Positions 8,639 to 17,515 of a stretch of 64,000 bases of DNA are shown in pieces. The stretch is from JABDJX01 sp039942715 (GTDB lineage: Bacteria > Pseudomonadota > Alphaproteobacteria > Rhodobacterales > Rhodobacteraceae). The notes under the pieces were generated by a model. The model did no database searches and was not told where the DNA came from. It was given only the letters and a program-made list of their open reading frames with translations. Where the stretch lies: assembly GCA_039942715.1 (NCBI GenBank), contig JBDVBY010000003.1, positions 124,001-188,000 on the forward strand, read 5' to 3'. Numbering within the stretch: the first letter of the stretch is position 1; every line of letters starts with the position of its first letter. A program made the position numbers and the translations under genes.

Positions 8639-8697
8639 TTCACCCACTACGAAGACGCACCCAGACTTGCAGGACGCGCCCAAGCGTCTTAGGTGAA
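8639..8697. repeat. Extended inverted repeat in the divergent intergenic region
   Basis: Outer arms TTCACC (8639-8644) and GGTGAA (8692-8697) and inner arms AAGACGC (8652-8658) and GCGTCTT (8684-8690) are nested around 25 bases. It lies between the divergent thioesterase and YggT genes, so it may be an operator or may fold in either leader RNA. Confidence 0.4.
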
Positions 8698-8722
8698 GGG
8701 CGAAACGAAGAAAGGCCGTACC

Positions 8723-9013
8723 ATGCTCTCGATCCTGCAAATAGTAGCGCTGTTGCTTGACGTTGCGTTCTTTATTGTTCTGGTCCACGTGATCATGAGC
8801 TGGCTGATCAATTTTCAGGTTTTGAACCTGCATCAGCCTTTGGTGCGCTCGATCTGGGATGGTCTGGGCAAATTGTTAGAGCCGATTTACAGCCGCATTC
8901 GTCAGTTTCTACCAAACACTGGTGGTCTCGACCTTGCCCCATTGGTTGTGTTTCTACTGATCATCATCTTCCGCGACATTTTGATCCCCAATATAGCGCG
9001 CGGCATTCTCTAG
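8723..9013 (+). CDS. YggT family membrane protein
   Basis: A 96-residue protein with two hydrophobic hairpins and the family motif YSRIRQFLPNTGGLDLAPLVVFL near residues 60-82. YggT (Ycf19-like) proteins are small inner-membrane proteins linked to membrane or division functions; the exact role is unknown. I chose the ATG at 8723, preceded by GAAGAAAGG, over an upstream in-frame start at 8693. Confidence 0.85.
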   Translation: MLSILQIVALLLDVAFFIVLVHVIMSWLINFQVLNLHQPLVRSIWDGLGKLLEPIYSRIRQFLPNTGGLDLAPLVVFLLIIIFRDILIPNIARGIL

Positions 9014-9083
9014 TAGCCCTTGTTCACCGGTTTTTCACATGCGACTGTGTAGATAACGAGCAGTAAGAAAAACCAAAGGCAAG

Positions 9084-11141
9084 ATGATGGACGGCACAAC
9101 GCCGACCGCACACTCCCTATTATCCGAAGTGTTCGGCTTTGATGAGTTTCGCCCGATGCAGGGCGATATCGTTAATGCTGTCGCAAGCGGAGAGGATGTG
9201 CTTGCGATCTTGCCAACGGGCGGCGGTAAATCTCTTTGTTTCCAATTGCCTGCTCTTATTCGGCCGGGCCTGACTGTTGTCATTTCTCCGCTGATTGCCT
9301 TGATGCGCGATCAGGTTCGCGCTTTGAAAGCCGCAGGCGTTAGTGCCGGCGCGCTTACATCCGGTAACACTGAAGAAGAAACAGACGCCGTTTACAGCGC
9401 CCTTCATCGCGGCGAACTCAAGCTGCTCTATATGGCGCCTGAACGTTTGGCCTCTGGTGGTACAGAACGGCTATTGGCCGCCGCTGATGTTTCGCTTTTG
9501 GCCGTCGACGAAGCGCATTGTGTAAGTCAATGGGGCCACGATTTTCGCCCTGATTACCTACGCATAGGCTCTTTGCGGCGTGCATTGGATGTACCGCTTG
9601 CCGCTTTTACAGCCACAGCGGATTCTGAAACGCGCGATGAGATTTCCGTCAAGCTTTTCGGTGATCTCACCCCTCGCTTTTTTCTTGGTGGTTTTGATCG
9701 CCCTAACATTCATCTGGCGTTTCAGGCCAAGATGAAACCTCGCCAGCAAATCCTCAATTTCGCCGCAGCACGTAAAGGCCAGTCAGGGATCGTTTATTGC
9801 GGCACACGCGCCAAGACCGAAACGCTCGCGTTGGCGCTGAGCAAAGAAGGCCACGACGCGCTGGCCTATCACGCGGGCATGGAGCCAGATCAGCGCCGCG
9901 AAGTCGAACGCCGGTTTCAGCAAGACGATGGGCTGATCGTTGTGGCCACAGTCGCTTTTGGCATGGGCATCGACAAGCCAGACATTCGCTGGGTTGCTCA
10001 CGCCGATCTGCCAAAATCGATCGAGGCATATTATCAGGAAATCGGACGCGCCGGGCGCGATGGTGCGCCTGCTGAAACGCTTACGCTTTATGGTGCCGAC
10101 GACATCCGGTTTCGCCGCATGCAAATCGACGAAAGCCCCGCTCCAGCGGAACGCCGCATGGCCGATCATGGTCGCCTAAACGCTCTTCTAGGTTTGGCCG
10201 AGTCACTCTCTTGCAGGCGCGCGCAACTGCTTGGGTACTTTGGAGAAGAACGCGAACCATGCGGTTCATGCGATCTTTGTGAGCGCCCGCCCGAAACGTT
10301 TGACGGAACCGAAGCCGTGATGAAAGCGCTCTCCGCCATATTGCGCACGGGCGAACACTTTGGCGTTGGTCATCTGACAGATATTTTGATGGGAACACTT
10401 ACCGACAAAGTGCGTGCACGCTCCCACGATCAAATTCAAACGTTTGGCGTGGGGAGCGACATCGATCGCGGTCAATGGGGTGCGATTTTCCGTCAAATGA
10501 TGGGCCACGATCTGGTCCGCCCCGACCCCGAGCGCCATGGTGGTTTGCGCATGACGCAAAAGGCGCGCCCGATACTCAAGGGTGAAGAGGCGATCCAATT
10601 GCGCCGCGACACGATCAAAGCTGCGCGTGGCCGCAGACCTGCGATAAAAACGCTGGTGTCAGAAGAAGACGCACCACTTTTGTCGGCGCTCAAAGCTAAA
10701 CGTCGCGCGCTTGCTGAAGCAGCCCGTGCACCCGCTTACGTGATATTCCCGGATCGCACGCTGATCGAGATGGCAGAAACCCGGCCCGAAACTTTGGACG
10801 ATATGGCGCGTATAAACGGTGTGGGCGCGAAAAAACTTGAACGCTTTGGCACAACATTTCTGGCGGTGATCACGGGCGAGATCGCGCAAAAGCCGCATCC
10901 AGCGCGCCGCAAACTTGCCGGGCGCAATTCGGCAAATGTTTACGACGAATTGCTTGCCGCCCAAGCACGTCTTGCACGCGGCGAAGACGGGACGGGCAAG
11001 CCGATGAGTTGTTCGGCTTCGATGTTGGCGAAAGTCGCGGCACTTGGCCCGGATGGTGCGACAAAGGTTGCTCATATTTTAGGGGACAGATTGGCAGAAC
11101 GGTTTGGGTCCGCCTTCGAGCAAGTCTTGGCAGAGGCCTAG
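9084..11141 (+). CDS. recQ: ATP-dependent DNA helicase RecQ
   Basis: A 685-residue 3'-5' DNA helicase acting in recombination and fork repair. Walker A TGGGKS is at residues 45-50, and the DEAH box is followed by the RecQ-specific aromatic-rich loop CVSQWGHDFRP. Helicase motif VI appears as QEIGRAGRDG. The RQC zinc site is present (EPCGSCDLCERP). An HRDC domain follows near residues 525-600, and a further short helical region ends the protein, so the length and order are those of bacterial RecQ. ATG-ATG start after AAAGGCAAG. It is followed after 51 bp by yaaA. Confidence 0.96.
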   Translation: MMDGTTPTAHSLLSEVFGFDEFRPMQGDIVNAVASGEDVLAILPTGGGKSLCFQLPALIRPGLTVVISPLIALMRDQVRALKAAGVSAGALTSGNTEEETDAVYSALHRGELKLLYMAPERLASGGTERLLAAADVSLLAVDEAHCVSQWGHDFRPDYLRIGSLRRALDVPLAAFTATADSETRDEISVKLFGDLTPRFFLGGFDRPNIHLAFQAKMKPRQQILNFAAARKGQSGIVYCGTRAKTETLALALSKEGHDALAYHAGMEPDQRREVERRFQQDDGLIVVATVAFGMGIDKPDIRWVAHADLPKSIEAYYQEIGRAGRDGAPAETLTLYGADDIRFRRMQIDESPAPAERRMADHGRLNALLGLAESLSCRRAQLLGYFGEEREPCGSCDLCERPPETFDGTEAVMKALSAILRTGEHFGVGHLTDILMGTLTDKVRARSHDQIQTFGVGSDIDRGQWGAIFRQMMGHDLVRPDPERHGGLRMTQKARPILKGEEAIQLRRDTIKAARGRRPAIKTLVSEEDAPLLSALKAKRRALAEAARAPAYVIFPDRTLIEMAETRPETLDDMARINGVGAKKLERFGTTFLAVITGEIAQKPHPARRKLAGRNSANVYDELLAAQARLARGEDGTGKPMSCSASMLAKVAALGPDGATKVAHILGDRLAERFGSAFEQVLAEA

Positions 11142-11192
11142 ACCCCTGCGATCTGCGTGCTAAATCTACCCCTAACAATGAAAGGGAAAGCC

Positions 11193-11966
11193 ATGTTGGT
11201 CGTCGTTTCACCCGCAAAGCGTCTGGACTGGTCTGAGCAGCCATTCAAAACGACCACGCCTGATTTCACTGCAGAGGCGAACCGTCTGGCAGGGCACGCG
11301 CGGCAATTGACGCTTGGCAATCTGAAAGCGCTGATGGGTCTGTCAGATGATCTGGCAAAACTCAATCGTGACCGGTTTCGTGATTTTGCTGATGCTCCGT
11401 CGGATGAGGCTACGCGCGCTGCACTGTATGCCTTTGCAGGGGATACGTTTCAGGGGTTTGACGCCGCTTCAATCGACGAAGAGACGCGGAACTATGCTCA
11501 GAAACACATGCGGATTTTGTCGGGTCTCTACGGCATTTTGCGCCCCTTGGATGCGATCCAACCCTATCGTCTTGAAATGGGAAGCCGCCTTAAAACACGT
11601 CGTGGCAAGTCGCTTTATGATTTTTGGGGTGACGAGATTTCTAAATCGCTGAACGCCACGGCGGACGAATCGGAAAGCCAATTTTTGGTGAATTGCGCAA
11701 GCCAGGAGTACTTTGGTGCGGTGGACCTAAAGGCTTTGAAGCTGCGTGTGATCACACCGCAGTTTTACGACATCAAGAATGGCACGCCAAAGATTGTGAG
11801 CTTTTTCGCGAAAAAAGCACGTGGTGCGATGGCGCGATTTATCGTCGAGAACCGGGTCACGTCGATCGACGGGCTGAAAGATTTCGACATGGGAGGTTAC
11901 GAGTTTGTCGAAAGCAACGACGACACGCTGACCTTTCATCGTCAGCCAGAAGCAGCGGCCGCCTGA
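11193..11966 (+). CDS. yaaA: Peroxide stress protein YaaA (DUF328/UPF0246)
   Basis: A 257-residue cytoplasmic protein of the YaaA family. In E. coli YaaA is OxyR-controlled and lowers unincorporated iron during peroxide stress; that role is carried over from the family. Signatures seen are MLVVVSPAKRLDW at the start, the central GLYGILRPLDAIQPYRLEMG and the later block VNCASQEYF. The ATG at 11193 matches the family start and follows AAGGGAAAG. Its last 25 bp overlap the convergent receiver fragment. Confidence 0.92.
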   Translation: MLVVVSPAKRLDWSEQPFKTTTPDFTAEANRLAGHARQLTLGNLKALMGLSDDLAKLNRDRFRDFADAPSDEATRAALYAFAGDTFQGFDAASIDEETRNYAQKHMRILSGLYGILRPLDAIQPYRLEMGSRLKTRRGKSLYDFWGDEISKSLNATADESESQFLVNCASQEYFGAVDLKALKLRVITPQFYDIKNGTPKIVSFFAKKARGAMARFIVENRVTSIDGLKDFDMGGYEFVESNDDTLTFHRQPEAAAA

Positions 11967-12316
11967 TCTGCCACGTCCTGAGGCAAGACCTCTTCAGTCC
12001 CGTCAGGACGCGCGGCCAGTATGTGTTCGATCAAATCAGCTTTTTTTAGCAGTTTCGTTAGGTAGTAATCGATCCCAGCGGCAAGAATATCTTCAGCATC
12101 GCCGTCCATGGCGTGCGCTGTGATCGCGATAATCGGACAGCGATCATAGGCATCTTGAGATTCAATCGTGCGAATCCGACGCGCCGCCTCTTTTCCATCC
12201 ATCTTGGGCATCGAAATATCGGTGAAAAAGACATCTGGTTGCTGCCACTGATAGTGATCGACCGCCTCGACACCGTTTTCAGCAAACGTCAGATCGATAT
12301 TCAGGTTTTTGACCAT
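11942..12316 (-). CDS. Response-regulator receiver domain, separated from the hybrid kinase by a frameshift
   Basis: An open frame of 124 residues holding most of a CheY-like receiver: the phospho-acceptor Asp in FFTDISMPKMDG, a later Thr (ITAHAM) and the Lys position (TKLLKK). The first beta strand with the acidic pair (MRVLVAEDN) is missing here but is present at the end of the upstream kinase frame. Adding one base in the run at 12340-12342 joins the two frames to read NKTNRFVLEKMVKNL, a normal receiver. The ATG is therefore probably internal and not a true start. Either the gene is disrupted or the base is a sequencing error. Confidence 0.7.
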   Translation of the reverse strand: MVKNLNIDLTFAENGVEAVDHYQWQQPDVFFTDISMPKMDGKEAARRIRTIESQDAYDRCPIIAITAHAMDGDAEDILAAGIDYYLTKLLKKADLIEHILAARPDGTEEVLPQDVADQAAAASG

Positions 12317-14667
12317 CTTTTCGAGGACAAAGCGGTTGGTTTGTTGTCTTCCGCTACCAACACGCGCATCCTTCGCGGTTCCCTCAAGGCAGCACTATTC
12401 GGCGGCGTGGAGATCAGATCAAATTCAGTCTCAGCCGTATCAAAACCGGCGTCCAAAACAGCTTCTGGCACATTTTCCGACGGGGTTGGTCGTGTCGGCA
12501 TGGGCGGCATTTGTTCAAGAACTGGAGCTACAGCGACGTCAGGCTCAAGTTTGGGCTCAATTTCGATCTTTTCTTCTTGCGGCGTTTCGTTAGGTCCGAA
12601 GACCACGTCCAGTGAAGGTGTCGGTTCTGCGGAATCAACATCATGGGTGTCATCCTGTTCGCTGCTTTGCGCTGGCTCACTCGTTGGGACAGATGTGTTC
12701 TCATCTTTGGCTGGCGCCACCATCACCGGCTTTTGCGCGTCAATCGCTTCGTCCGATGGCGCCTCAAAAGCGAGCTCCATCGGTTGATCTTCTGGCAAGA
12801 TGTCTTCTGCCGGAATGTCTTTTGGTATTGGGATATAATCAACTGCCTGAGAGTGTACTAAATCATCAACTTCGCCGGGGTCATCTGCTGGATTGATCAC
12901 CGGTTCTTCTTGGGCCTTTTGCAAAGGTGCTGAGGCGGCAGGACGTTCAATAGCCCCCAAGCATTTGTTCATATCAGCGCGCATAACGGGACGTTGAAGT
13001 GCAGCAGAAAACGCGTCCGGCCGACGACCCAAGCCATCCGCAATCAATATAGTTGCGGCCGGTGTATGATGTTCGTTAATGGCGCTAGCTACGGCTTCCG
13101 CGCCGCCTTCTACATCAGCCCCTACGATGACGATGTCTTTAGCACCGGGGTTCATCTCAAGAATGTCATCCAGGCTATCCGTCATATGCGCCTTTAGACC
13201 CATCAACGACAATTGCTTTAAAGTGATCGAGCGGTTCATGCCCTCTCGATCAAAGACCAGCGCGCGGTTCATCCAAGCAGGCGCGCTTACATCTTCGGGC
13301 TCAATCTCAGCGGCGACTGGCAGGGTAACGTGGAATCCAAAAACCGACCCTTTGGCCTCTTCGCTGTCGGCCCAAATCTCTCCGTCCATCAGGTTAATCA
13401 AACGTTTTGAAATCGCGAGGCCCAACCCTGTGCCATCGTGGGTGCGGTCCTTTTCATTTTCAACCTGATGAAATTCGCGAAAAACATCGTCCAGTTTTTC
13501 TTCGGGTATGCCAATCCCAGTGTCTTCGACTGTAAGATGAATGCGATATGGTCCGTTGTCTTCAATCGGCATCCCGACGACACGAAGAACAACGTGGCCC
13601 TCACCAGTAACTTTGATGGCATTGCCCACCAGATTGGTCAAAACCTGCCGTAATCGCCCCGCATCACCTACATAGCATGTCGGCATGAAAAGGTCGTAGT
13701 CCACCGCAATCTGAATGCCCTTTTGATCTGCACTTGGCGAAAGAAGAGTGACAACATCGTGGATACACCGCTCGAAGTCAAAGGGCGCGTCGTGCAGGAC
13801 TATTTTTTCAGCTTCGATCTTTGAGTAATCCAACACATCGTTAATGATCACCAACAAGGCCTCGCCGGAACTTCGAATGGTGTCGATAAAAGAGCGCTGT
13901 TCGTCATCCATTTCAGTCTCGCCGAGCAACTCAGCCATGCCGATGATCCCATTCATAGGCGTGCGGATTTCATGGCTCATATTGGCGAGAAAGGTTGATT
14001 TTGCGCGATTGGCCGCTTCGGCCTTTTCAGTTGCGTCTTTCAATTGAAGTTCACGCTCAATCTGATCGGTTATGTTCAACGCCAGTGTAACCATGTCTCC
14101 GTCCCGCGTGCGCCTATCGATAAGCTTGACGTATGTGCCGTTCCAGATTTTCAGAACTGACGCGTCAATGCGATGACTGTTCAATCGATCCAGCATCATG
14201 TCACACCACGCGCGCGCTTTCATGCCATCCGTATCGACAATACCTTCCTCCGCCAAAAGAGACATGAGCTCACTCATATGAATGCCGGGCCTCACCATTT
14301 CGAGACCATCAAAAACTGCCAGATAAGCCCGGTTGGCTGCGATCAGAATATTCTGAGGATCAAAGACTGCAAATCCATCTCGAATGGTTTCGAGCGAGTC
14401 CCACAAGCGCCGTTCGGCGATGGTTATTGCACTTTCAGCGTTTTCTAAGTGTTGCTGGGCGCGAGTATATTGTGCCTTAAGTTCCTCGGCTTCGGTGCGC
14501 GCAGTGACAACTTGCTCTTGGGTGCTGGCAATTTCGTAAGAGAGATGCCGGGCATGAACAGACAAATCTTGGTTTGCCGCGTAAAGCTCAGACTTCATCT
14601 GTTCAAGTGTACGTTCCGCCGCAAGCCGCGCACGACGCTCCGAAGCAAGTTGATCCGACATATCCAT
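12301..14667 (-). CDS. Hybrid sensor histidine kinase (C-terminal receiver lost to a frameshift in this sequence)
   Basis: 788 residues ending early at a TGA just inside its receiver domain. Order: N-terminal coiled coil (about 1-100), a PAS-like domain (LETIRDGFAVFDPQNILIAA, about 110-220), HisKA with His232 in MSHEIRTPMNGI, HATPase with N (NLVGNAIK), G1 (DTGIGIP) and G2 (GTGLGLAI) boxes, a degenerate receiver-like region (about 490-600), a long acidic Glu/Pro-rich linker, then the first strand of a receiver (MRVLVAEDN). There are no membrane segments, so it is a cytoplasmic kinase. The ATG follows GGAGGGC. The signal and the partner regulator are unknown. Confidence 0.85.
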   Translation of the reverse strand: MDMSDQLASERRARLAAERTLEQMKSELYAANQDLSVHARHLSYEIASTQEQVVTARTEAEELKAQYTRAQQHLENAESAITIAERRLWDSLETIRDGFAVFDPQNILIAANRAYLAVFDGLEMVRPGIHMSELMSLLAEEGIVDTDGMKARAWCDMMLDRLNSHRIDASVLKIWNGTYVKLIDRRTRDGDMVTLALNITDQIERELQLKDATEKAEAANRAKSTFLANMSHEIRTPMNGIIGMAELLGETEMDDEQRSFIDTIRSSGEALLVIINDVLDYSKIEAEKIVLHDAPFDFERCIHDVVTLLSPSADQKGIQIAVDYDLFMPTCYVGDAGRLRQVLTNLVGNAIKVTGEGHVVLRVVGMPIEDNGPYRIHLTVEDTGIGIPEEKLDDVFREFHQVENEKDRTHDGTGLGLAISKRLINLMDGEIWADSEEAKGSVFGFHVTLPVAAEIEPEDVSAPAWMNRALVFDREGMNRSITLKQLSLMGLKAHMTDSLDDILEMNPGAKDIVIVGADVEGGAEAVASAINEHHTPAATILIADGLGRRPDAFSAALQRPVMRADMNKCLGAIERPAASAPLQKAQEEPVINPADDPGEVDDLVHSQAVDYIPIPKDIPAEDILPEDQPMELAFEAPSDEAIDAQKPVMVAPAKDENTSVPTSEPAQSSEQDDTHDVDSAEPTPSLDVVFGPNETPQEEKIEIEPKLEPDVAVAPVLEQMPPMPTRPTPSENVPEAVLDAGFDTAETEFDLISTPPNSAALREPRRMRVLVAEDNKPTALSSKRWSKT

Positions 14668-14734
14668 AAAACAGCGCCCTCCAGCAGGTTACGACTGTTA
14701 TGGATTTATTTAGGTAAACAGCGCGTTAAGCATG

Positions 14735-15910
14735 TCAGATCCTCGCAATCGCCAAAGCGATGCCCTGCCCGCCGCCGATACACATGGTGATCAGAGCTTT
14801 GTGCTTTTGTGTGCGTTCAAGTTCATACATGGCTTTTACCGCCAAAATCGCGCCTGTGGCACCGACAGGATGACCAAGAGCAATGGCGCCGCCATTTGGA
14901 TTGACACGCGTTGCGTCCAGTCCAAGCCCTTTGTTCACAGCGATAGCTTGTGCCGCAAATGCCTCGTTAGACTCGACCAAATCAAAATCACCCACGCTCA
15001 GACCAGTACGCTTGCATAACGCTTCAACCGCTGGAACAGGTCCAATGCCCATCACCTCAGGGCGCACGCCGGCGTGGGCATATCCCAACACACGCGCCAA
15101 TGGCTTTAACCCGGACGCTTCGGCTGCCTCGCCGCGTGCCAAGATCAAAGCAGCCGCGCCGTCGTTGATACCGCTTGCGTTGCCTGCAGTCACCGTTCCG
15201 TCCTTTTGAAACGCAGGCCGTAGACCGGCCAATGCGTCTGGGGACGTTTTTTTCGGGTGCTCATCCACCTCAAAGGCCACCACTTCACGACGCTTTTTGA
15301 CGTCGATAGGAACAATTTGCTCGGAAAAGCGGCCTTCCGCAATGGCATGTGCAGCACGCGTTTGACTCTCAAATGCAAAAGAATCTTGTTCTTGCCGCGT
15401 TACAGAGTGTTCGCTGGCAACGTTCTCAGCCGTCACGCCCATATGCCCTGTTCCAAACGGGCAATTCAGCGCGCCTAGCATCATATCCTGCGCGCCTGCA
15501 TCGCCCATTTTCTGACCCCATCTTGTCGCGGGAAGAGTATAGGGGGAACGGCTCATACACTCAGCCCCACCAGCCAGCGCAAAATCTGCATCTCCAAGTG
15601 CAAGCCCTTGGATCGCCGAAACCAAAGCTTGCGCTCCAGAGCCGCAAAGCCGGTTCACGTTCATCGCAGGAACAGTTTCAGGCACGCCCGCTTCCATCGC
15701 TGCAACGCGGGAAAGGTACATATCACGCGGTTCGGTGTTTATTACATGTCCAAACGTTACGCCGCCGATTTGTCCGCCTTCAACGCCAGCGCGCTCCAAG
15801 GCCGCCTTTGAGACGGCAGCACCCAGCGCTATTGGCGCTACTCCTGACAAAGACCCACCAAAAGCACCAATGGCTGTGCGTGCACCGGAAAGAATTACGA
15901 TATCGTCCAT
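14735..15910 (-). CDS. Acetyl-CoA acyltransferase / thiolase
   Basis: A 391-residue type II thiolase. The acyl-accepting Cys lies in NVNRLCGSGAQA near residue 88. The His of NPNGGAIALGHPVGATGA and the C-terminal Cys in TMCIGGGQGIALAI complete the active site. It could act in beta-oxidation or condense two acetyl-CoA to acetoacetyl-CoA for PHA supply. It sits 6 kb from phaC and is not operonic with it, so the PHA role is open. Strong AAGGAG nine bases before the ATG. Monocistronic by position. Confidence 0.9.
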   Translation of the reverse strand: MDDIVILSGARTAIGAFGGSLSGVAPIALGAAVSKAALERAGVEGGQIGGVTFGHVINTEPRDMYLSRVAAMEAGVPETVPAMNVNRLCGSGAQALVSAIQGLALGDADFALAGGAECMSRSPYTLPATRWGQKMGDAGAQDMMLGALNCPFGTGHMGVTAENVASEHSVTRQEQDSFAFESQTRAAHAIAEGRFSEQIVPIDVKKRREVVAFEVDEHPKKTSPDALAGLRPAFQKDGTVTAGNASGINDGAAALILARGEAAEASGLKPLARVLGYAHAGVRPEVMGIGPVPAVEALCKRTGLSVGDFDLVESNEAFAAQAIAVNKGLGLDATRVNPNGGAIALGHPVGATGAILAVKAMYELERTQKHKALITMCIGGGQGIALAIARI

Positions 15911-16010
15911 GAACCAATTCTCCTTTGTGAAAACGCTATCGCAAAAAACTGCGACGGAAAATCTTTGACGCTGCGTTTAACCAGCATCAACAAAGGCAAG
16001 GACCTGAAAA

Positions 16011-16499
16011 ATGAATACTTCTACAGCTAAAATCATAGCCGTCATGATGATGGGCCTGGGTGCAACAACTGCCATGGCTGCAGGTGCAGGCGAAGGGCGT
16101 GAACGTCCTACGTTCCAGGAACTCGACGCAGACGGCAGCGGCGAAATCACAACCGCTGACTTGGAAGCGCGGCGCACGGAGCGTTTTGCTGCACTGGATA
16201 CAGATGGTAACGGTAGCGTCAGCGAGGCAGAGTTTGTCGCAAAAGCACAGGCCGACGCGCAGGAACGTGCAACAGCAATGTTCGAACGCCTTGATGCAGA
16301 CGGCGATGGCGCTCTGAGCCAAGACGTTTTGCAAAGCCGCTCACGCGGTGGTGGTTCTGAACGCATGATCAGCCGTTTGGATACGGACGATTCCGGGGGA
16401 GTGAGCGCTGAAGAGTTCGAGGCAGGCATGGAGAAAATGGCCGAGCGACGCGAAAAAGGTGGTGGCAAGAAACGTGGCGGTGGTTTTGGCCGTAACTGA
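16011..16499 (+). CDS. Secreted EF-hand calcium-binding protein, first gene of an ECF sigma module
   Basis: A 162-residue protein with a signal peptide (about residues 1-24, ending AMA-A), so periplasmic or secreted. It has four EF-hand-like loops of the DxDxxGxI type: DADGSGEITTAD, DTDGNGSVSEAE, DADGDGALSQDV and DTDDSGGVSAEE. The tail is Lys/Gly-rich. The loops are written in the strict Ca2+-ligand pattern, so calcium binding is likely. It is followed after a strong hairpin by a sigma factor gene, suggesting it is part of, or a target of, that regulatory system. ATG preceded by AAGGACC. Confidence 0.85.
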   Translation: MNTSTAKIIAVMMMGLGATTAMAAGAGEGRERPTFQELDADGSGEITTADLEARRTERFAALDTDGNGSVSEAEFVAKAQADAQERATAMFERLDADGDGALSQDVLQSRSRGGGSERMISRLDTDDSGGVSAEEFEAGMEKMAERREKGGGKKRGGGFGRN

Positions 16500-16512
16500 T
16501 ACCCTAAACTTG

Positions 16513-16543
16513 GCGCCGGATTGCTCAATGGGCGATCCGGCGC
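16513..16543 (+). terminator. Strong hairpin between the EF-hand gene and the sigma factor gene
   Basis: A nine-base-pair perfect stem, GCGCCGGAT (16513-16521) with ATCCGGCGC (16535-16543), loop of 13. There is no T-run after it, so it is more likely an attenuating or RNA-stabilising structure than a full terminator. It would set the EF-hand gene's expression apart from that of the sigma factor. Confidence 0.45.
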
Positions 16544-16558
16544 TAAGCCGGAATTGCA

Positions 16559-17164
16559 ATGGACCAAACCAATGTCACTCGCATCGACGATGAGGACACA
16601 GCACCCGATGCGGCGCTGCTTGTGGCCTATGCAAATGGTGACGGGGCGGCAGGACGCACATTGCTTAACCGATTGTCGCCAAAGCTTTTCGGATATGCCA
16701 CCCGCGTTTTGGGAGATCGCGCCGAAGCCGAAGACGTGGTGCAGGAAACCATGTTGAAACTTTGGAAAATAGCGCCGGATTGGCGACAAGGCGAAGCGCA
16801 GGTTTCAACATGGGCGTACCGTGTGATGGTCAATATGTGCACCGACAAGTTGCGCAAACGCCAAAGCCAAGGCCAAGTCGCGCTCGATGCCGTTGCAGAA
16901 CCAGAAGCGGACTTGAAATCAGCAGTGGATCAGATGACGGATGTCGCACGTGTTGATGCCCTTCAAGGTGCGCTCAACACACTGCCAGATCGGCAAAAGC
17001 AGGCCGTGGTGTTGCGCCATTTGGAAGGCATGAATAATCCCGAGATCGCCCAAATTATGGACATCGGGGTTGAGGCGGTAGAGAGTCTGACCGCCAGAGG
17101 GAAACGCGCACTAAAGGCCGCATTGGCCGGACGCAAAGAAGAATTGGGGTTTGAAGATGGATAA
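16559..17164 (+). CDS. ECF-type RNA polymerase sigma factor
   Basis: A 201-residue group 4 sigma factor. Region 2 is seen in RAEAEDVVQETMLKLWK and the -10-recognition helix STWAYRVMVNMCTDKLR. Region 4 is LPDRQKQAVVLRHLEGMNNPEIAQIM followed by the helix EAVESLTARGKRALK that contacts the -35 element. It lacks regions 1 and 3. It probably directs polymerase to its own operon and to unknown targets. The next gene starts inside its last codons (8-bp overlap), the usual layout for a sigma/anti-sigma pair. Confidence 0.9.
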   Translation: MDQTNVTRIDDEDTAPDAALLVAYANGDGAAGRTLLNRLSPKLFGYATRVLGDRAEAEDVVQETMLKLWKIAPDWRQGEAQVSTWAYRVMVNMCTDKLRKRQSQGQVALDAVAEPEADLKSAVDQMTDVARVDALQGALNTLPDRQKQAVVLRHLEGMNNPEIAQIMDIGVEAVESLTARGKRALKAALAGRKEELGFEDG

Positions 17165-17504
17165 CGACCCAAGACAAGATCAGGCTTTAGCGGCTTTGTT
17201 CAGTGCAGCCAAAGACAACGCGCCTACCCCAACCCCTGACTTTATGGAGCGGTTGGCCTGTGATGCCGACGCGGCATTGCCTAAATATGAGACATCCGCA
17301 CCCGCACCTGCGCCGTCCATACTATCAAGCCTTAAAGGATTGTTTGCGGCCTCAGGCCTGACCGTAGCGGCCGCATTGGGTGTGTGGATTGGCCTTGTGA
17401 TGCCCGAAACCCTGAACACACTTGTCGACGGGTTTGCCGTGGACGACACAGTATCCCTTAGCGCATTTCTTCCCGGTGCTGATCTGGCCGCTTTGTCTGA
17501 ATGA
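17157..17504 (+). CDS. Small single-pass membrane protein, possible anti-sigma factor
   Basis: A 115-residue protein with no family I recognise. It has a soluble N-terminal half of about 60 residues (acidic, Pro-rich linker), one membrane segment (about residues 63-82, FAASGLTVAAALGVWIG) and a short periplasmic tail. Position and topology fit an anti-sigma factor: its start overlaps the sigma gene by 8 bp, and the next gene encodes a second membrane protein with a sensor-like periplasmic domain. It lacks a visible zinc-binding HxxxCxxC motif. The assignment rests on context only. Confidence 0.55.
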   Translation: MDNDPRQDQALAALFSAAKDNAPTPTPDFMERLACDADAALPKYETSAPAPAPSILSSLKGLFAASGLTVAAALGVWIGLVMPETLNTLVDGFAVDDTVSLSAFLPGADLAALSE

Positions 17505-17515
17505 AAGACTGATAG

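Noticed and set aside
12336..12350. Programmed -1 ribosomal frameshift in the hybrid kinase
   Set aside because: The codons at the junction (AAC AAA CCA) do not form a good X XXY YYZ slippery site, and I see no clear downstream stimulatory structure. A lost base is simpler.
15349..15912. Plus-strand open frame of 187 codons
   Set aside because: It is antisense to the thiolase gene, Arg/Gln/His-rich, and unlike any known protein.
15950..16010. ECF-type promoter (GGAAA ... CGTTT) ahead of the EF-hand gene
   Set aside because: The spacing of about 13 bases is shorter than the 16-17 expected, so I did not list it as a feature.
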